Shown one piece after another: positions 1-8,208 of a stretch of 17,194 nucleotides of DNA. Location: assembly GCA_002284615.2 (NCBI GenBank), contig MU069479.1, forward strand, positions 517,382-534,575. Reading direction: 5' to 3'. Under the pieces are notes generated by a model. It made no database searches. It was not told the origin of the DNA and was given only the letters and a program-made list of their open reading frames with translations. This DNA is from Dunaliella salina (Eukaryota; Chlorophyta; Chlorophyceae; Chlamydomonadales; Dunaliellaceae). How positions within the stretch are numbered: position 1 is the stretch's first letter; every line of letters begins with the position of its first letter. A program made the position numbers and the translations under genes.

Positions 1-69
<69 letters not shown>
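1..69. repeat. (GT)n microsatellite
   Basis: An uninterrupted run of about 34 GT dinucleotides starts at the window edge, so its true length is unknown. It grades into a short alternating purine-pyrimidine stretch (CACGTGCGTGCGCGCGC) to about position 86, which could adopt Z-DNA. The Cys-Val ORF across it is a translation of the repeat, not a gene. Confidence 0.98.
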
Positions 70-70
<1 letters not shown>

Positions 71-467
71 ACGTGCGTGCGCGCGCCTGCTTGCAAGTGA
101 GTGCCAGCATGTTGTGCACTCTACCTGCATTCATGGATTTTAAACCATTCAAAGAAATGGCACGTCGGCAGATACTAAGCACGCTTAAGATGAGGGCCGA
201 GTAAAGCAGACCAAACACCCTGTTTGCAACTGTGACACGATCCGTAGAGAGCCTACCCAAAGAAAAAGAAGCCAGATATCCAAGATGCATGTACCGTGGA
301 GCCCCTGTATCTGTCTATCCTCAAGCTGAGTGCTCCAAGCAGGCCCACCTACATGCACAACAAAATGTTTAAAAAAAAGCGTGTTAGTCGTGTTGGCCAA
401 GTCCTGTACGTGCAATGGTGCTCATGAATGAAAAAAACAAGTTTTTACAGGCCAAAGGCCGCGTGCG

Positions 468-755
468 TCAAGGAGACTTTCCCTTTCGGTTTTGGAGCAA
501 GCTAGCAGGGGCCTCATCCGGGGACCCCACACCATGGACCCTGGCCAGAACAGGGTGAATAGCTTGCACAGGAAGCAAAGCAACACCCACCATCATTCCA
601 ACCAGGCACAGCGGTGCAAGGTAGGGCCATTTGATGAGGTAGCTGCCCCCAAGCTCTAGGTGTGCTGGGTCAGAACAGAGGGCCTTGGGGAATCGCTTGT
701 AAAGTACAGAGTTTCCTAACTCTGGGAAAAAGATTGGGATAAAGTAGTTGCTCAT
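468..755 (-). CDS. Weak exon-like ORF with one hydrophobic segment
   Basis: A 95-codon minus-strand ORF, not confidently recognised. It has a central hydrophobic stretch beginning PYLAPLCLVGMMVGVALLP that could span a membrane, preceded by an aromatic and proline-rich part. The pattern (a proline near the N-terminal side, then a PYL-x-P entry into a hydrophobic helix) faintly recalls a loop-helix of major facilitator transporters of the plant zinc-induced-facilitator type. That is a resemblance from memory only. No convincing splice sites or neighbouring exons were found. A chance ORF is at least as likely. Confidence 0.18.
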   Translation of the reverse strand: MSNYFIPIFFPELGNSVLYKRFPKALCSDPAHLELGGSYLIKWPYLAPLCLVGMMVGVALLPVQAIHPVLARVHGVGSPDEAPASLLQNRKGKSP

Positions 756-840
756 GACTTGTTTGAAGTTGCCTATTTGACTTGTTTGAAGTTCATGACT
801 TGTTTGAGGTTCATGACTTGTTTGGAGTTGCCTTTGACTT
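753..840. repeat. Short degenerate tandem repeat (GACTTGTTTGRRGTT)
   Basis: Four copies of a 15-18-base unit, CATGACTTGTTTGAAGTT and variants, lie at about 753-770, 779-793, 794-811 and 812-829. A linker with TTGACTT follows the first unit and a similar one follows the last. Local slippage would explain it; no function is suggested. Confidence 0.8.
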
Positions 841-2084
841 ATCCTCTGTATTTCAGAGCATCAACTTGGACAACAGTTGTTTGGGAATTTGGTGATGTTC
901 CAATGCATACGAAGCTTTATTATTTCCCTGTTGAATAGTCAGGTCTCGCTGAATAGTCGGGCGAGGGAAAAATCGATTGACACCCTCGGACCCGAACTTT
1001 CAACTTCCCCTTTTCCTGACAGGCTGTGAAGCACACCATTTTTAACTCTCTCAAATTTCTCCATTTTGCGAAAGTCCACCTACTACGTTTCCCTTGCGCC
1101 AGAATGCTGTACAGGAATGCCATGTTGGAGGGCTCATTACTTGCTGGTCCAGAAAGATCAACTGTTCTACCTTAAAGCAGCAGGTCTAAATTCCACCCCA
1201 AAAGCACGCACAACCTGGGAGCCCAGCCAATTTGAGGCTGTGAAGCAAAGATCTGTCCTTTGTGCGTGCAACAGGCTGTCCATGTATGAGGCCATGGCCA
1301 TAGGACTGCTTCCAAGACAGGTGAAAAAGGTTTGCACATAGTAGAAGGTCTTTCGAATGCCGAGCTGCTGTTCATTTCTTCGACATTGCGTGGCCCGGAG
1401 GAACAGAGTCCTGCCTTGTTGAGAACGCATGTGACAGGAAAGTGAAAAATGCATACTGGAAAAGGAATACACATGATTCATTCAAACGTGAACAGGAACA
1501 CAATCGTGCTCTTGCCCTTGCAGGAACCAGGATAAGTTTGCAGCACAGCACAAGCAAGGATCCTCAAGGTATCTGAAGCCCACATCACCCTTAGATGCAG
1601 TGTCACCTGCCAGCAGGAAAGAGTCGAACAAATCACCTGCACAGAAAAACTTCAAAGATTCTGTGAGATGTGAGGCTAAGAGACCCGCCCTGTGGCTCTC
1701 AATTCAAAGCCTCATGCTATTGGTCAGATCCACACAAATGATGATCCATGCAAATGAGGAAAAAGGTTGACACATGCATGAACCACGCTGCAGTCATAGA
1801 AGAATGTTTGATCAAATTTGGAGCACCTGCAGGGCATTGTAATCCGCGTATGCTCTTGTATGGATAGACAGGTTCATGCACTGGCATCTAGTACCCGCTC
1901 CTGCACCCCCTCCCTTTTCTGTGCTTGAGCATCCGAGAATGGTGCATTTTTTGCCTTACCGCAGGAAGTTGCTGTGTCCAAGGCAAATGTGAGCATGGAT
2001 TGAAACTTTGGAGCGGAAGGGTTGGTACCTGCGCACTTGGGCGGGCATTGGAGGATGTGCGAGCGTTTGCGTAGCCCCCCCTCA

Positions 2085-2240
2085 TCTGGAGGGCACGCTT
2101 CAAAGCATACATTGACTTATTACATCAGAGAAACCCTTTGAGGCAATTTGAGCAGTGCTCGTCCAGGTGAACAGAGCCCCTAAGAGGTTAGGGGCTGTGC
2201 TCACCTGGAAGGCACGCTTCAAAATTTAAAACTGACTTAT
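2085..2240. repeat. 36-bp direct repeats and a 22-bp-arm hairpin
   Basis: A segment of about 36 bases (CTGGARGGCACGCTTCAAA ... GACTTAT) occurs at 2085-2120 and again at 2204-2240. Between them lies an inverted repeat with arms 2162-2183 and 2188-2209, 20 of 22 positions paired around a 4-base GAGG loop. The second arm abuts the second direct repeat. It could be a small foldback element or a local duplication. It sits just upstream of MITE 1 and may be part of decayed LINE sequence. Confidence 0.6.
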
Positions 2241-2248
2241 CGTTCTGG

Positions 2249-2257
2249 CACAAATAG
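2249..2257. repeat. Left target-site duplication of MITE 1
   Basis: CACAAATAG, repeated exactly at 2882-2890 immediately after the element. Perfect 9-bp match. Confidence 0.93.
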
Positions 2258-2313
2258 CAGAGGAGGTCAGCTGAGGCCTGAAGTCAATTGTTTTTTGGAT
2301 ACTCCTTGCGTAG

Positions 2314-2394
2314 GTGTCCCGTGACTGGGTAGATTAAAACTTGGCATCCTCTTTCTCTAGCACTAGAGTATATTTCTACCCAGTCACGGGACAC
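2314..2394. repeat. Perfect 20-bp inverted repeat inside MITE 1
   Basis: Arms 2314-2333 (begins GTGTCCCGTG) and 2375-2394 are exact reverse complements around a 41-base loop. The loop holds TTGGCATC near its start and a smaller 6-bp hairpin (CTCTAG/CTAGAG, 2355-2368). The base just outside each arm is G opposite G, so pairing stops sharply. MITE 2 has the same architecture at 13586-13665, with an unrelated arm sequence. Confidence 0.93.
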
Positions 2395-2610
2395 GAGTCT
2401 AATCAGTCACGGTGTGAACCCTAATTTTGACCACCGAATTTCCATTCCAGATCACCCACTGCATCAAATTGGGTGATTTTTGCTGATTTGGAGTCCTTGT
2501 ACCAAAAGAATACCACTGCAAAAGAAATGGGGTGAAAAGACCCAGTGGTTGGTGAGATACAAAGTTCCAGCCATTTCTTTTTTTAGAAATTGCCGTACAG
2601 GGGTGCCAAA

Positions 2611-2629
2611 AAGGTCAATTTTTGGCCTT
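2611..2629. repeat. Small conserved hairpin in MITE 1 body
   Basis: AAGGTCAA and TTGGCCTT pair around a TTT loop with one T-G wobble. The homologous site in MITE 2 (13884-13900) reads AGGTCAA/TTGACCT and pairs perfectly, so the difference between copies affects only a wobble position. Confidence 0.55.
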
Positions 2630-2881
2630 CTTCCAAATTTTCAATATGCAGGAAATTAGCAGCATATATAAGAGTTATAGATATAAATTTTTGGAGTAAA
2701 AAATGGTCCTAGGGTGGAGTTGTGGGCCATTTCAGGGTGATCTGAGGCCAGGAGAGTGATCTGGAGTCCTCTAATTTTCATGATTTTTTGGTGAATTTGA
2801 TATTGTATAGGATTAAAATGGTCCGCACGGTTAAATTTGGAAAAGAAAGCTGGGAAAGAGCATGCCAGCTGACCCCCTCTG

Positions 2882-2890
2882 CACAAATAG
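2882..2890. repeat. Right target-site duplication of MITE 1
   Basis: CACAAATAG, identical to 2249-2257. Confidence 0.93.
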
Positions 2891-3650
2891 CGCTGTTTTG
2901 GAACCAATGCTTCCTAAACAATTCTCAAGGCAAGACAAGTTTGGTCTGTTGAATTGCACTGCTACTGCCATGATTCGAAAGGACACCTCTAATTGTGGCC
3001 TGGGTGTGACATCAATATCTGCGGAATACCATAGGCGAATGGCCCTTGCCCTTACTCTGAGCTTAGAAGACCCTTCAAACAGACACCGCAATGTCACTGT
3101 GAACCTCCTCACAATGCAAGTAAAACACTAGAAGGACCTAGCCACAGAGTACCTTACATCAAGAGAAGGAACAAACCATCAAATTCAGCGCCAACTAGAC
3201 TACTGCATGAGAGCTNGCCAGCTCATCAGTGTCTANTCGAGCAAGCTNCACCTCACAAAACAAAGCATAAGCCTGTTCCTGGATGACTTCAAGATCATTG
3301 ATGAGGCTCTCTCCCTCCATAAACCCCCGGCCCACTCCTTCCCAAGGCTGATTGCTTGCATCACAAAAACCCTCCTAAGTCTAGACATCCGAGGACTCCA
3401 TGAACTTACAACCACTAGCGGAACCCACATAATCACTGTGGCGCAACTCAAAAACAAGCACTCAAAAATTACAAAAAAAAGGAAAATAGCCCTCAACAGG
3501 TTGGCAGCCCTAGTCAACCTACCTCCTGATGTAGAATTAACCCAGGACATCATACATGAAATTCTGGAAGACAAAAATACTGCAGCTAACACACTCCCTA
3601 GATTTCGCCAAATCAACAACAGCCACATAAGCGAGCTGGTTGACACACAC
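2891..3650 (+). pseudogene. RT C-terminal (thumb and connection) region, LINE copy A
   Basis: Without its catalytic core this fragment has no activity of its own. In frame it contains FGLL..., CGLGVTSISAEYHRR and LSLEDPSNRHRNVTVNLLT. These align with FGLGRTSICIEYHRR and LSLEDPSVRHRTVSLNLLT of copy B, the helical region that follows RT in LINE proteins. It continues through YLTSREGTNHQIQRQL, LHKPP and KRKIALNRLAALVNLPP, all matched in copy B (12613-13090). One TAG at 3129-3131 falls where copy B has a Leu codon. Three undetermined bases (3217, 3236, 3248) create ambiguous codons; copy B reads R, R and L there. A Met codon inside MITE 1 (2862) is not a real start. Confidence 0.8.
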
Positions 3651-4964
3651 TTCAACAGTGCACCTCCAGACTCACCATGCCCAGAAACTATCCCCCTAAC
3701 TGCACACACATCACAACCAGTAACCCCAACAGTACCTTCAGCACAACCCTGTTCCATACCCCGCTGTACACACCCGCATCCAGGCCGCCGCACCAACCTG
3801 ACAAACACCTCTGTCACTACTCCCAACCAAGACCCTAACAGAGCAATACGCAATCGAGGGGCCAGCCTAGCAGAAATTAATAACAATCAATCCACCACCT
3901 CCTTAAACACAACCGAGACAACCTCCCACAACACCTCCTCCTTAAACATTGCCTCCTTCGACATCACTTCCCAGAGCACCATCTCCCTGAGCACCACTTC
4001 TCACAGCACGCAAGGGACCTCCTTTGCACCTCACGAAGAGGCAAGCATTAACACTGGAAACACTCGATACACCATACAAGAAAACATACAAGGTGCCACT
4101 ACCCAAAGGAGCCCCAACAACGCCGACAGTAATCCCCACTGGCAGGGAGCTGCCAACAAGCATGATGTACCTCCCACAAAAGCTATACCACTCAATGCAC
4201 TTTCTCAAAATACCATAAACGCAACTGAAGAGCCACCTAGCAAAAGGACACGTTCTAAAAGCAAACAAACAACCACACTAACCACAGGAGCAACCTCCCT
4301 GGTGCAAAACACACCTCAAAACTACTTACTACTCCCCACTCAGGAAATACAGCAAGGAACCACAGAGACCCCATACTCTGCCACCACACCCACGCAAGCA
4401 CAAAATATAACACAAGTTATGCTCCTCTAACCCCCAAAAACTCCTTCAAGAACCATTTCCATCAGGAAGAGAGCCGCCTCTGCAAACCTAGCACTTCCCA
4501 CCACCCAACCTATCCATCCTGATGCCCCAAACAGGTGGGACCCACAGGCTGTTTCTTTCCCCAATGAGCCACCCAGCAAGCGCACGCGATCCAAGTCACA
4601 ATCAAGCTCCACTCACACACAGAGTACCTGTAACCAAACAACATCCAATGCCCTAGCCTTACAACACCCAAGCAAGAATCTACCCCCCATCAGGAAAAGA
4701 GCCGCCTCTGCCAACCTTGCACTCCCCACCACCCAACCTAACAATCCGGATGACCCACACAGAAGGGACCTGCAAGCTATGTCTCCCACCAACGAGCCTC
4801 ACAGCAAGCGCACGCGATCCAAGTCACAATCAAGCTCCCTCCATACACTGAGTACCTGTAACCAAATAACATCCAATCCCCTGGCCATGCAACACCAAAG
4901 TGACAACCCAAACCCCACTCACCATTAGCCAAGCTCCCCCTCTGAGCCTCCCACCACCACCCTA
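3651..4964 (+). pseudogene. Thr/Ser/Pro-rich spacer with KRTRS motifs, LINE copy A
   Basis: This is a low-complexity, probably disordered linker between the RT part and the PHD finger. Thr and Ser dominate (3890-4020 is built of short TTS/SLN-type repeats). The motif PPSKRTRSKS occurs at 4233-4256 and 4569-4592, and as HSKRTRSKS at 4797-4820. It looks like a monopartite nuclear-localisation signal, and copy B carries it at 13354-13377 and 13489-13512. The last two copies in A lie in a 228-bp in-frame duplication. Stops TAA at 4428 and TAG at 4926 interrupt the frame. It is too repetitive to align confidently with copy B outside the KRTRS motifs and a CTHPHPGRR-like segment. Confidence 0.72.
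4459..4914 (+). repeat. 228-bp tandem duplication, two units
   Basis: Unit 1 is 4459-4686 and unit 2 is 4687-4914. The offset is exactly 228 bases (76 codons) at every point checked (CCATCAGGAA at 4459/4687, AGTACCTG at 4623/4851, AACACC at 4663/4891), with scattered substitutions and no indel. The unit encodes I-R-K-R-A-A-S-A-N-L-A-L-P ... S-K-R-T-R-S-K-S-Q-S-S. Unit length is a multiple of 3, and neither unit is internally interrupted by a stop until the TAG at 4926. Confidence 0.93.
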
Positions 4965-6275
4965 ATGTCCTCTAGCCAAGGCACACGAAACAGCCAACAG
5001 AAACCTAAGAGGAGAAAGCTTCTTCAACCTAATGCAAACCTCTCTATCCCTAGTATCTCCCCACTGGGCCAAACAGCCCAACACACAGAGGTATGGCACT
5101 ACAAGAAAAATAAATTGAGAAAACTGATAGATGAAACAAACCTCTATGACGCAATCAATACTATTTACAACTACGACCTAAATGATATCACACATATCAG
5201 TGATTGGAGGATCATCATAGCCAAGAAAAGAGACAGGAACAATGAGCCTCCCAAGCACCAGAAACAATACCTGACCCACTTCGCGCCCATGACCATAGAA
5301 AAATGGGCTCTCCCAATGTTCAAACGCGCTGGGTTCACACCTGTCAATACCAAACCTGCCGCCCGAGCTGAGATTGAGTCCGCCTGCTGTGAGATCTGCA
5401 ACTACAATGGCGGCATAGAGCCCATAAACTCTGAGCCCCCCTACCCTGGCATGTACATCTGCGATGCCTGCCGCCGAACCTACCACTGGTCTTGCATGAA
5501 GGAGCTCAGATGTTACTCTGATGCACAGAGACAAGATATAGACAACAACATTTATTGGGCCTGTGCTGCATGCAAACCTCTCAGCAATGATGAGAAATTA
5601 AAAAGAGAATCAAACTCTTTCAGCAATGAACTAATACGCGTTGATTGGGAGCCAAGCTGGGAACCTGAAGACATCAGGGAAGCTTGGCCCAATTTTCATG
5701 AATGCATCCTACAATTTGAGGCTTGCAAAGATGAATCAGACCTCTCCACTCCAACTGCTGACTCTGAGCTAGACAACCTTGTAAGGCAAGGATTTGAAAA
5801 CTCAGACAGGATAAACACTTGGAAACAAAAATTAGACACGGAACTCCGTAACAAGGCCACCTTTGACATGAATCCCACAAACCCCCAAGTAGACAATAAT
5901 GGAACTGGCCGCTGTGAATTCTGGATCACAACAGTTGACCTCACTAGGCCAAAGCTAAGTAATACAGCAGACCTCCAACCCAGAGCAGATGCTACCCACT
6001 CCCCCTTCATGCCACCAATACCACCTCTGATGCTACCACAAGTCTATTCCAAACAAGTGGCATGCATTTATGGCATAGACGGAAGATGCAAAGGAATGCG
6101 AATCCCTGAGCGCATCAATATCCTCAACACTGCTTTCAACAGAGCCAGAGACAATGAGATCCACAACACAATCCAACCTCCACCCCAAAGCTTTGCCTCT
6201 GAGCTCGTGGGTCTTTTCTCGCACTCAACCCTCAACAGCAAAACGCAACAAAGTAAGAAAATCAAGGACTCATAA
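4965..6275 (+). pseudogene. PHD-finger segment of LINE copy A
   Basis: This 436-codon block runs from ATG 4965 to TAA 6273-6275, in frame with what precedes and follows, so it is probably part of a longer ORF. Residues 142-203 form a C4HC3 zinc finger of the PHD type: C142-x2-C145, C166-x2-C169, H174-x2-C177, C200-x2-C203, with W198 two residues before the last pair. PHD fingers bind histone tails or other proteins and are known in ORF1 proteins of CR1-type LINEs. Here it lies downstream of RT. An N-terminal basic stretch (KPKRRK, residues 13-18) may be a nuclear signal. After the finger come conserved blocks also in copy B: STPTADSELDNL, DTELRNKATFDMNPTNPQ, VACIYGIDGRCKGM and PPPQSFASEL. The TAA at 6273 falls where copy B has a Phe codon (TTC), so it is probably a nonsense mutation. 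Confidence 0.82.
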
Positions 6276-7349
6276 ATGCGCATCCTACCAAACCATATCC
6301 ACACTGCCATGCAGAAATGGGCTCTTGTTACCCAGGAAAAGATGGCTTCTCCCCTGGACTACAACCCCTGCCACCTCAGCTACTGGAGTGAACACCCTCG
6401 AGATAGGGTCTTTGGAGCAATCCACAACAGCCTCTCGTCCAAGTTATCAGGATTTTCAATATGCCATCCTATCTACAATGACGATGTGATGTACCATGCT
6501 CTCAAACATGCCATTTATTCTGCCATGGAACAAAGCCATGCCACGGCAACCTTTATGTTCTTACCAAGCTGGGGAGGCCCTATGAGCACAAATCCATACT
6601 CAAAACTCCTAAATGCCTATCCTCACTTCTGTCGCACACTGGGAACCATACCTTCAACAAATCTCATCTATGCCACCCCCCCCTTCTGGCTAAGCCAAGA
6701 AATTGACCTTCCATGCCATTCCTGGAGCCTACAAGTAATTGCTGTTTGGAATACCGCCGCAAGAGTCCGCCTCAATGAGAACAACTCAAATTGGCTCAAA
6801 GGCCTGAAACAAGACATCCGTGAAGCAAGATGGCTGGGAAATAAGATTAGCAACGACCCAATCTTTATCCAAGACACCCAGGAATTGAAACTGGCTTCAA
6901 CAAATTTAAAAAGCTACCTTCTGCCCACCAACAAACAAACCTTACACAGTACCGCGCAAAGCCAACAAAGTTTATCGTCACTCACATCATCCAGCCCTTG
7001 CCTGGTACACAAAGTTGAAAACTGGAGAGAATGGGCGTACACGGACGGCAGCTCCCATGTGCACAATGGTAAACAAGTGATTGGTGCAGGGGTCTGCCAC
7101 CCTGCAAGCGACAGCACCAATTATGTCCAACCAAATGGAGCAGGGATCACGTGCACCCATACCACTACAAGAGCCGAATCGGCGGCAATAGCAGCTGCCA
7201 TTCTCCTAGGATATCGTTACATTGCCACTGACAGCCTTTGCTCTCTAGAACAGATCAGGAAGCAAATACTCTACCCAGAACTTCATCACCAGCATGTCCA
7301 GGGCCACATCCTCGAGATAATCATACAACTCATACGTAGGATTGGAAAA
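6276..7349 (+). pseudogene. Unassigned conserved domain plus truncated RNase H, LINE copy A
   Basis: This block follows the TAA at 6273 in the same frame. Residues about 47-185 are a conserved unassigned domain: GAIHNSLSSKLSGF, TATFMFLPSW, NPYSKLLNAYPHFC and AVWNTAARVRLN, all matched in copy B (15802-16215). Residues about 250-355 are RNase H, which removes the RNA strand of the RNA-DNA hybrid during target-primed reverse transcription. Catalytic acids are visible at D257 (YTDGSS, 7044), E301 (RAESAA, 7176) and D319 (ATDS, 7230). The final His...Asp motif (MSHAG...ECAD in copy B) is missing because homology ends near 7342-7350, where CGTATA-rich sequence begins. The ORF runs on to 7394 through foreign sequence. 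It is probably inactive. Confidence 0.83.
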
Positions 7350-8208
7350 TTCCGTATAAGGTCTTGGACGTCGTATAATATACGGTACGTATAAGACGGC
7401 CCGTATAAGTGGGGGGGACCTCCGTATCCGTACCCGTATAAGCGTCTAATACGGCAAATTCCGTATTAGACGCTTAGACGGGTATAAGCGTCCAATACGG
7501 CGAAATTCCGTATGTGCCTTAGAAAGGGACCCTTCGAAGGGACCCTTCGCCAAAACATTGAGTGGCTGAAATTCGATACCCCCCAAAAAATAAACGAAGC
7601 TGTTTATCGATTGCATGATTTAGAATGTTCGAAGAATGTGGGGCCACGCTTCAGGTGCCCCAACACCACGAAGGGGTACTCAGGCAAGGGATGGATCAGC
7701 ACAAGGCACACCAACAGGGAGCACAGCTGCACAAGATGTTGGCACAAGTAGTCCAGCAGGAGGACGTGCAAGTATGAGGTATGATAGAGGAGGATGAGTA
7801 AGGGGAAGGTGTGGGAAGAAAGTGTACATTTTCACATGTGGGGGGGGAGTTTGGGATGTGGGGAAAGGTGTGCAAGTAGTTGATGGGCTTGATGGGAGGA
7901 AGACAGAGTTTTGGGATTGAGGGAGGCTGCTATGGTCTTTCAAACTGGAGTGCAATGACATCTGTGAACCATGCCTGTGTGCATGGTGTGTTTGGAACGT
8001 TTGGGCCGCCCTAGCCTCGCAAACTTTCCTTTTTTGGTGGAACAGGATTGGGTAGGCATGCTCAGCTCTTTGAGAGCTGCAGAATGACCCCCCTTTGACT
8101 TAATTCTGAGAACTTTTAACTTCTGAATTATACGGACTCTACGGATATACGGCCGTATTATATGGATATACACGTATTATACACGTATATGAAATCTCAT
8201 GTACGGAA
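7350..8208. mobile_element. CGTATA-ended block, candidate DNA transposon
   Basis: This block of about 0.86 kb is unrelated to the LINEs and separates copy A from copy B. Its ends are rich in CCGTATAA/TATACGG words in mutually inverted orientation. The left end begins TTCCGTA (7350-7356) and the right end finishes TACGGAA (8202-8208), each with GTATAATA about 15-20 bases further in. The middle lacks these words and is purine-rich (G-rich plus strand, about 7755-7930). The only coding hint is a Gln-rich 30-codon stretch (about 7683-7772, with ...QLHKMLAQVVQQE...) ending in TGA. I found no clean target duplication, and the two sides belong to different parts of the LINE, so this may be a transposon, host DNA between two LINEs, or a rearrangement point. 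Confidence 0.45.
7432..7483. repeat. 23-bp-arm hairpin in the CGTATA block
   Basis: Arms 7432-7454 and 7461-7483 pair at 22 of 23 positions around a CAAATT loop. The core AAGCGTCTAATACGG is perfect over 15 bases. A near copy of the same unit follows at about 7482-7513 (GTATAAGCGTCCAATACGG, then CCGTAT), so the left end is a cluster of related palindromes. Confidence 0.88.

Larger units (their letters stand above)
70..2257. other. Flanking DNA without an assignable gene
   Basis: About 2.2 kb between the microsatellite and the first transposon. ORFs are short on both strands, and none shows a recognisable domain apart from the weak candidate at 468-755 (minus). It contains a short tandem repeat (753-840), a repeated TGAATAGTC pair near 930-956, and a hairpin with flanking direct repeats (2085-2240). 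The last 25-30 bases (2231-2257) may already belong to LINE copy A: in one frame they read T-D-L-x-x-W, like the TDLIIW of copy B at about 12176-12193. Intergenic or intronic host DNA, or older decayed transposon, are all possible. Confidence 0.5.
2258..2881 (+). mobile_element. MITE copy 1, 624 bp, non-autonomous DNA transposon
   Basis: Terminal inverted repeats begin CAGAGG and end CCTCTG; about 16 bases pair with one mismatch (CAGAGGRGGTCAGCTG). A perfect 9-bp target duplication flanks the element (2249-2257 and 2882-2890). There is no ORF worth the name. The body, from about 2414 onward (GTGAACCCTA, the repeated phrase GATYTGGAGTCCT, GGGTGATCTGAGGCCAGGAG), matches the element at 13527-14172 in the same orientation. 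A perfect 20-bp hairpin lies at offset 57-137. The CAGAGG ends resemble hAT elements, but hAT duplications are usually 8 bp. Nine bp is more usual for Mutator-like or Merlin elements, so I leave the superfamily open. It interrupts LINE copy A near the end of the RT part. Confidence 0.9.
2891..7349 (+). mobile_element. LINE copy A, internal fragment (RT tail to RNase H)
   Basis: A non-LTR retrotransposon fragment, recognised by co-linear homology to copy B. 2937-3650 matches the RT C-terminal part at about 12235-13110, 4965-6275 matches 14482-15660, and 6276-7340 matches 15661-16740. All of it is in one plus-strand frame (positions divisible by 3), with nonsense codons only at 3129 (TAG), 4428 (TAA), 4926 (TAG) and 6273 (TAA) and no frameshift that I can find. 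The protease, endonuclease and RT core are absent upstream, as in a 5'-truncated LINE. The RNase H is cut at about 7345 by a different sequence block. MITE 1 interrupts the extreme 5' end. The coding strand is strongly A+C rich, which separates it by eye from the inserts. Confidence 0.88.

Noticed and set aside
1066..1481. Overlapping ORFs on both strands as exons
   Set aside because: No recognisable domain, no convincing splice sites, and two competing frames of similar length on the minus strand.
2258..2881. MITE read as a normal part of the LINE (UTR), since both LINE copies carry one
   Set aside because: Each has its own 9-bp target duplication, and they sit at different places in the LINE (RT end in A, KRTRS spacer in B).
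2862..3131. Apparent small gene starting inside MITE 1
   Set aside because: The Met codon and first residues are transposon sequence; the rest is LINE sequence in frame with 3207-4430 across one TAG.
3233..3886. Long minus-strand ORF of 217 codons
   Set aside because: It lies antisense to the RT C-terminal and spacer region, which matches copy B on the plus strand. Its length follows from the low T content of the opposite strand.
7350..7520. CGTATA repeats as a CRISPR array or telomere-like array
   Set aside because: Spacing and unit are irregular, palindromic pairs dominate, and the context is eukaryotic transposon DNA.
7512..7751. 79-codon ORF in the CGTATA block with two Cys-x-Cys-like spacings
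   Set aside because: No domain is recognisable, and it starts within the repeat-rich end; there is no homology to support it.
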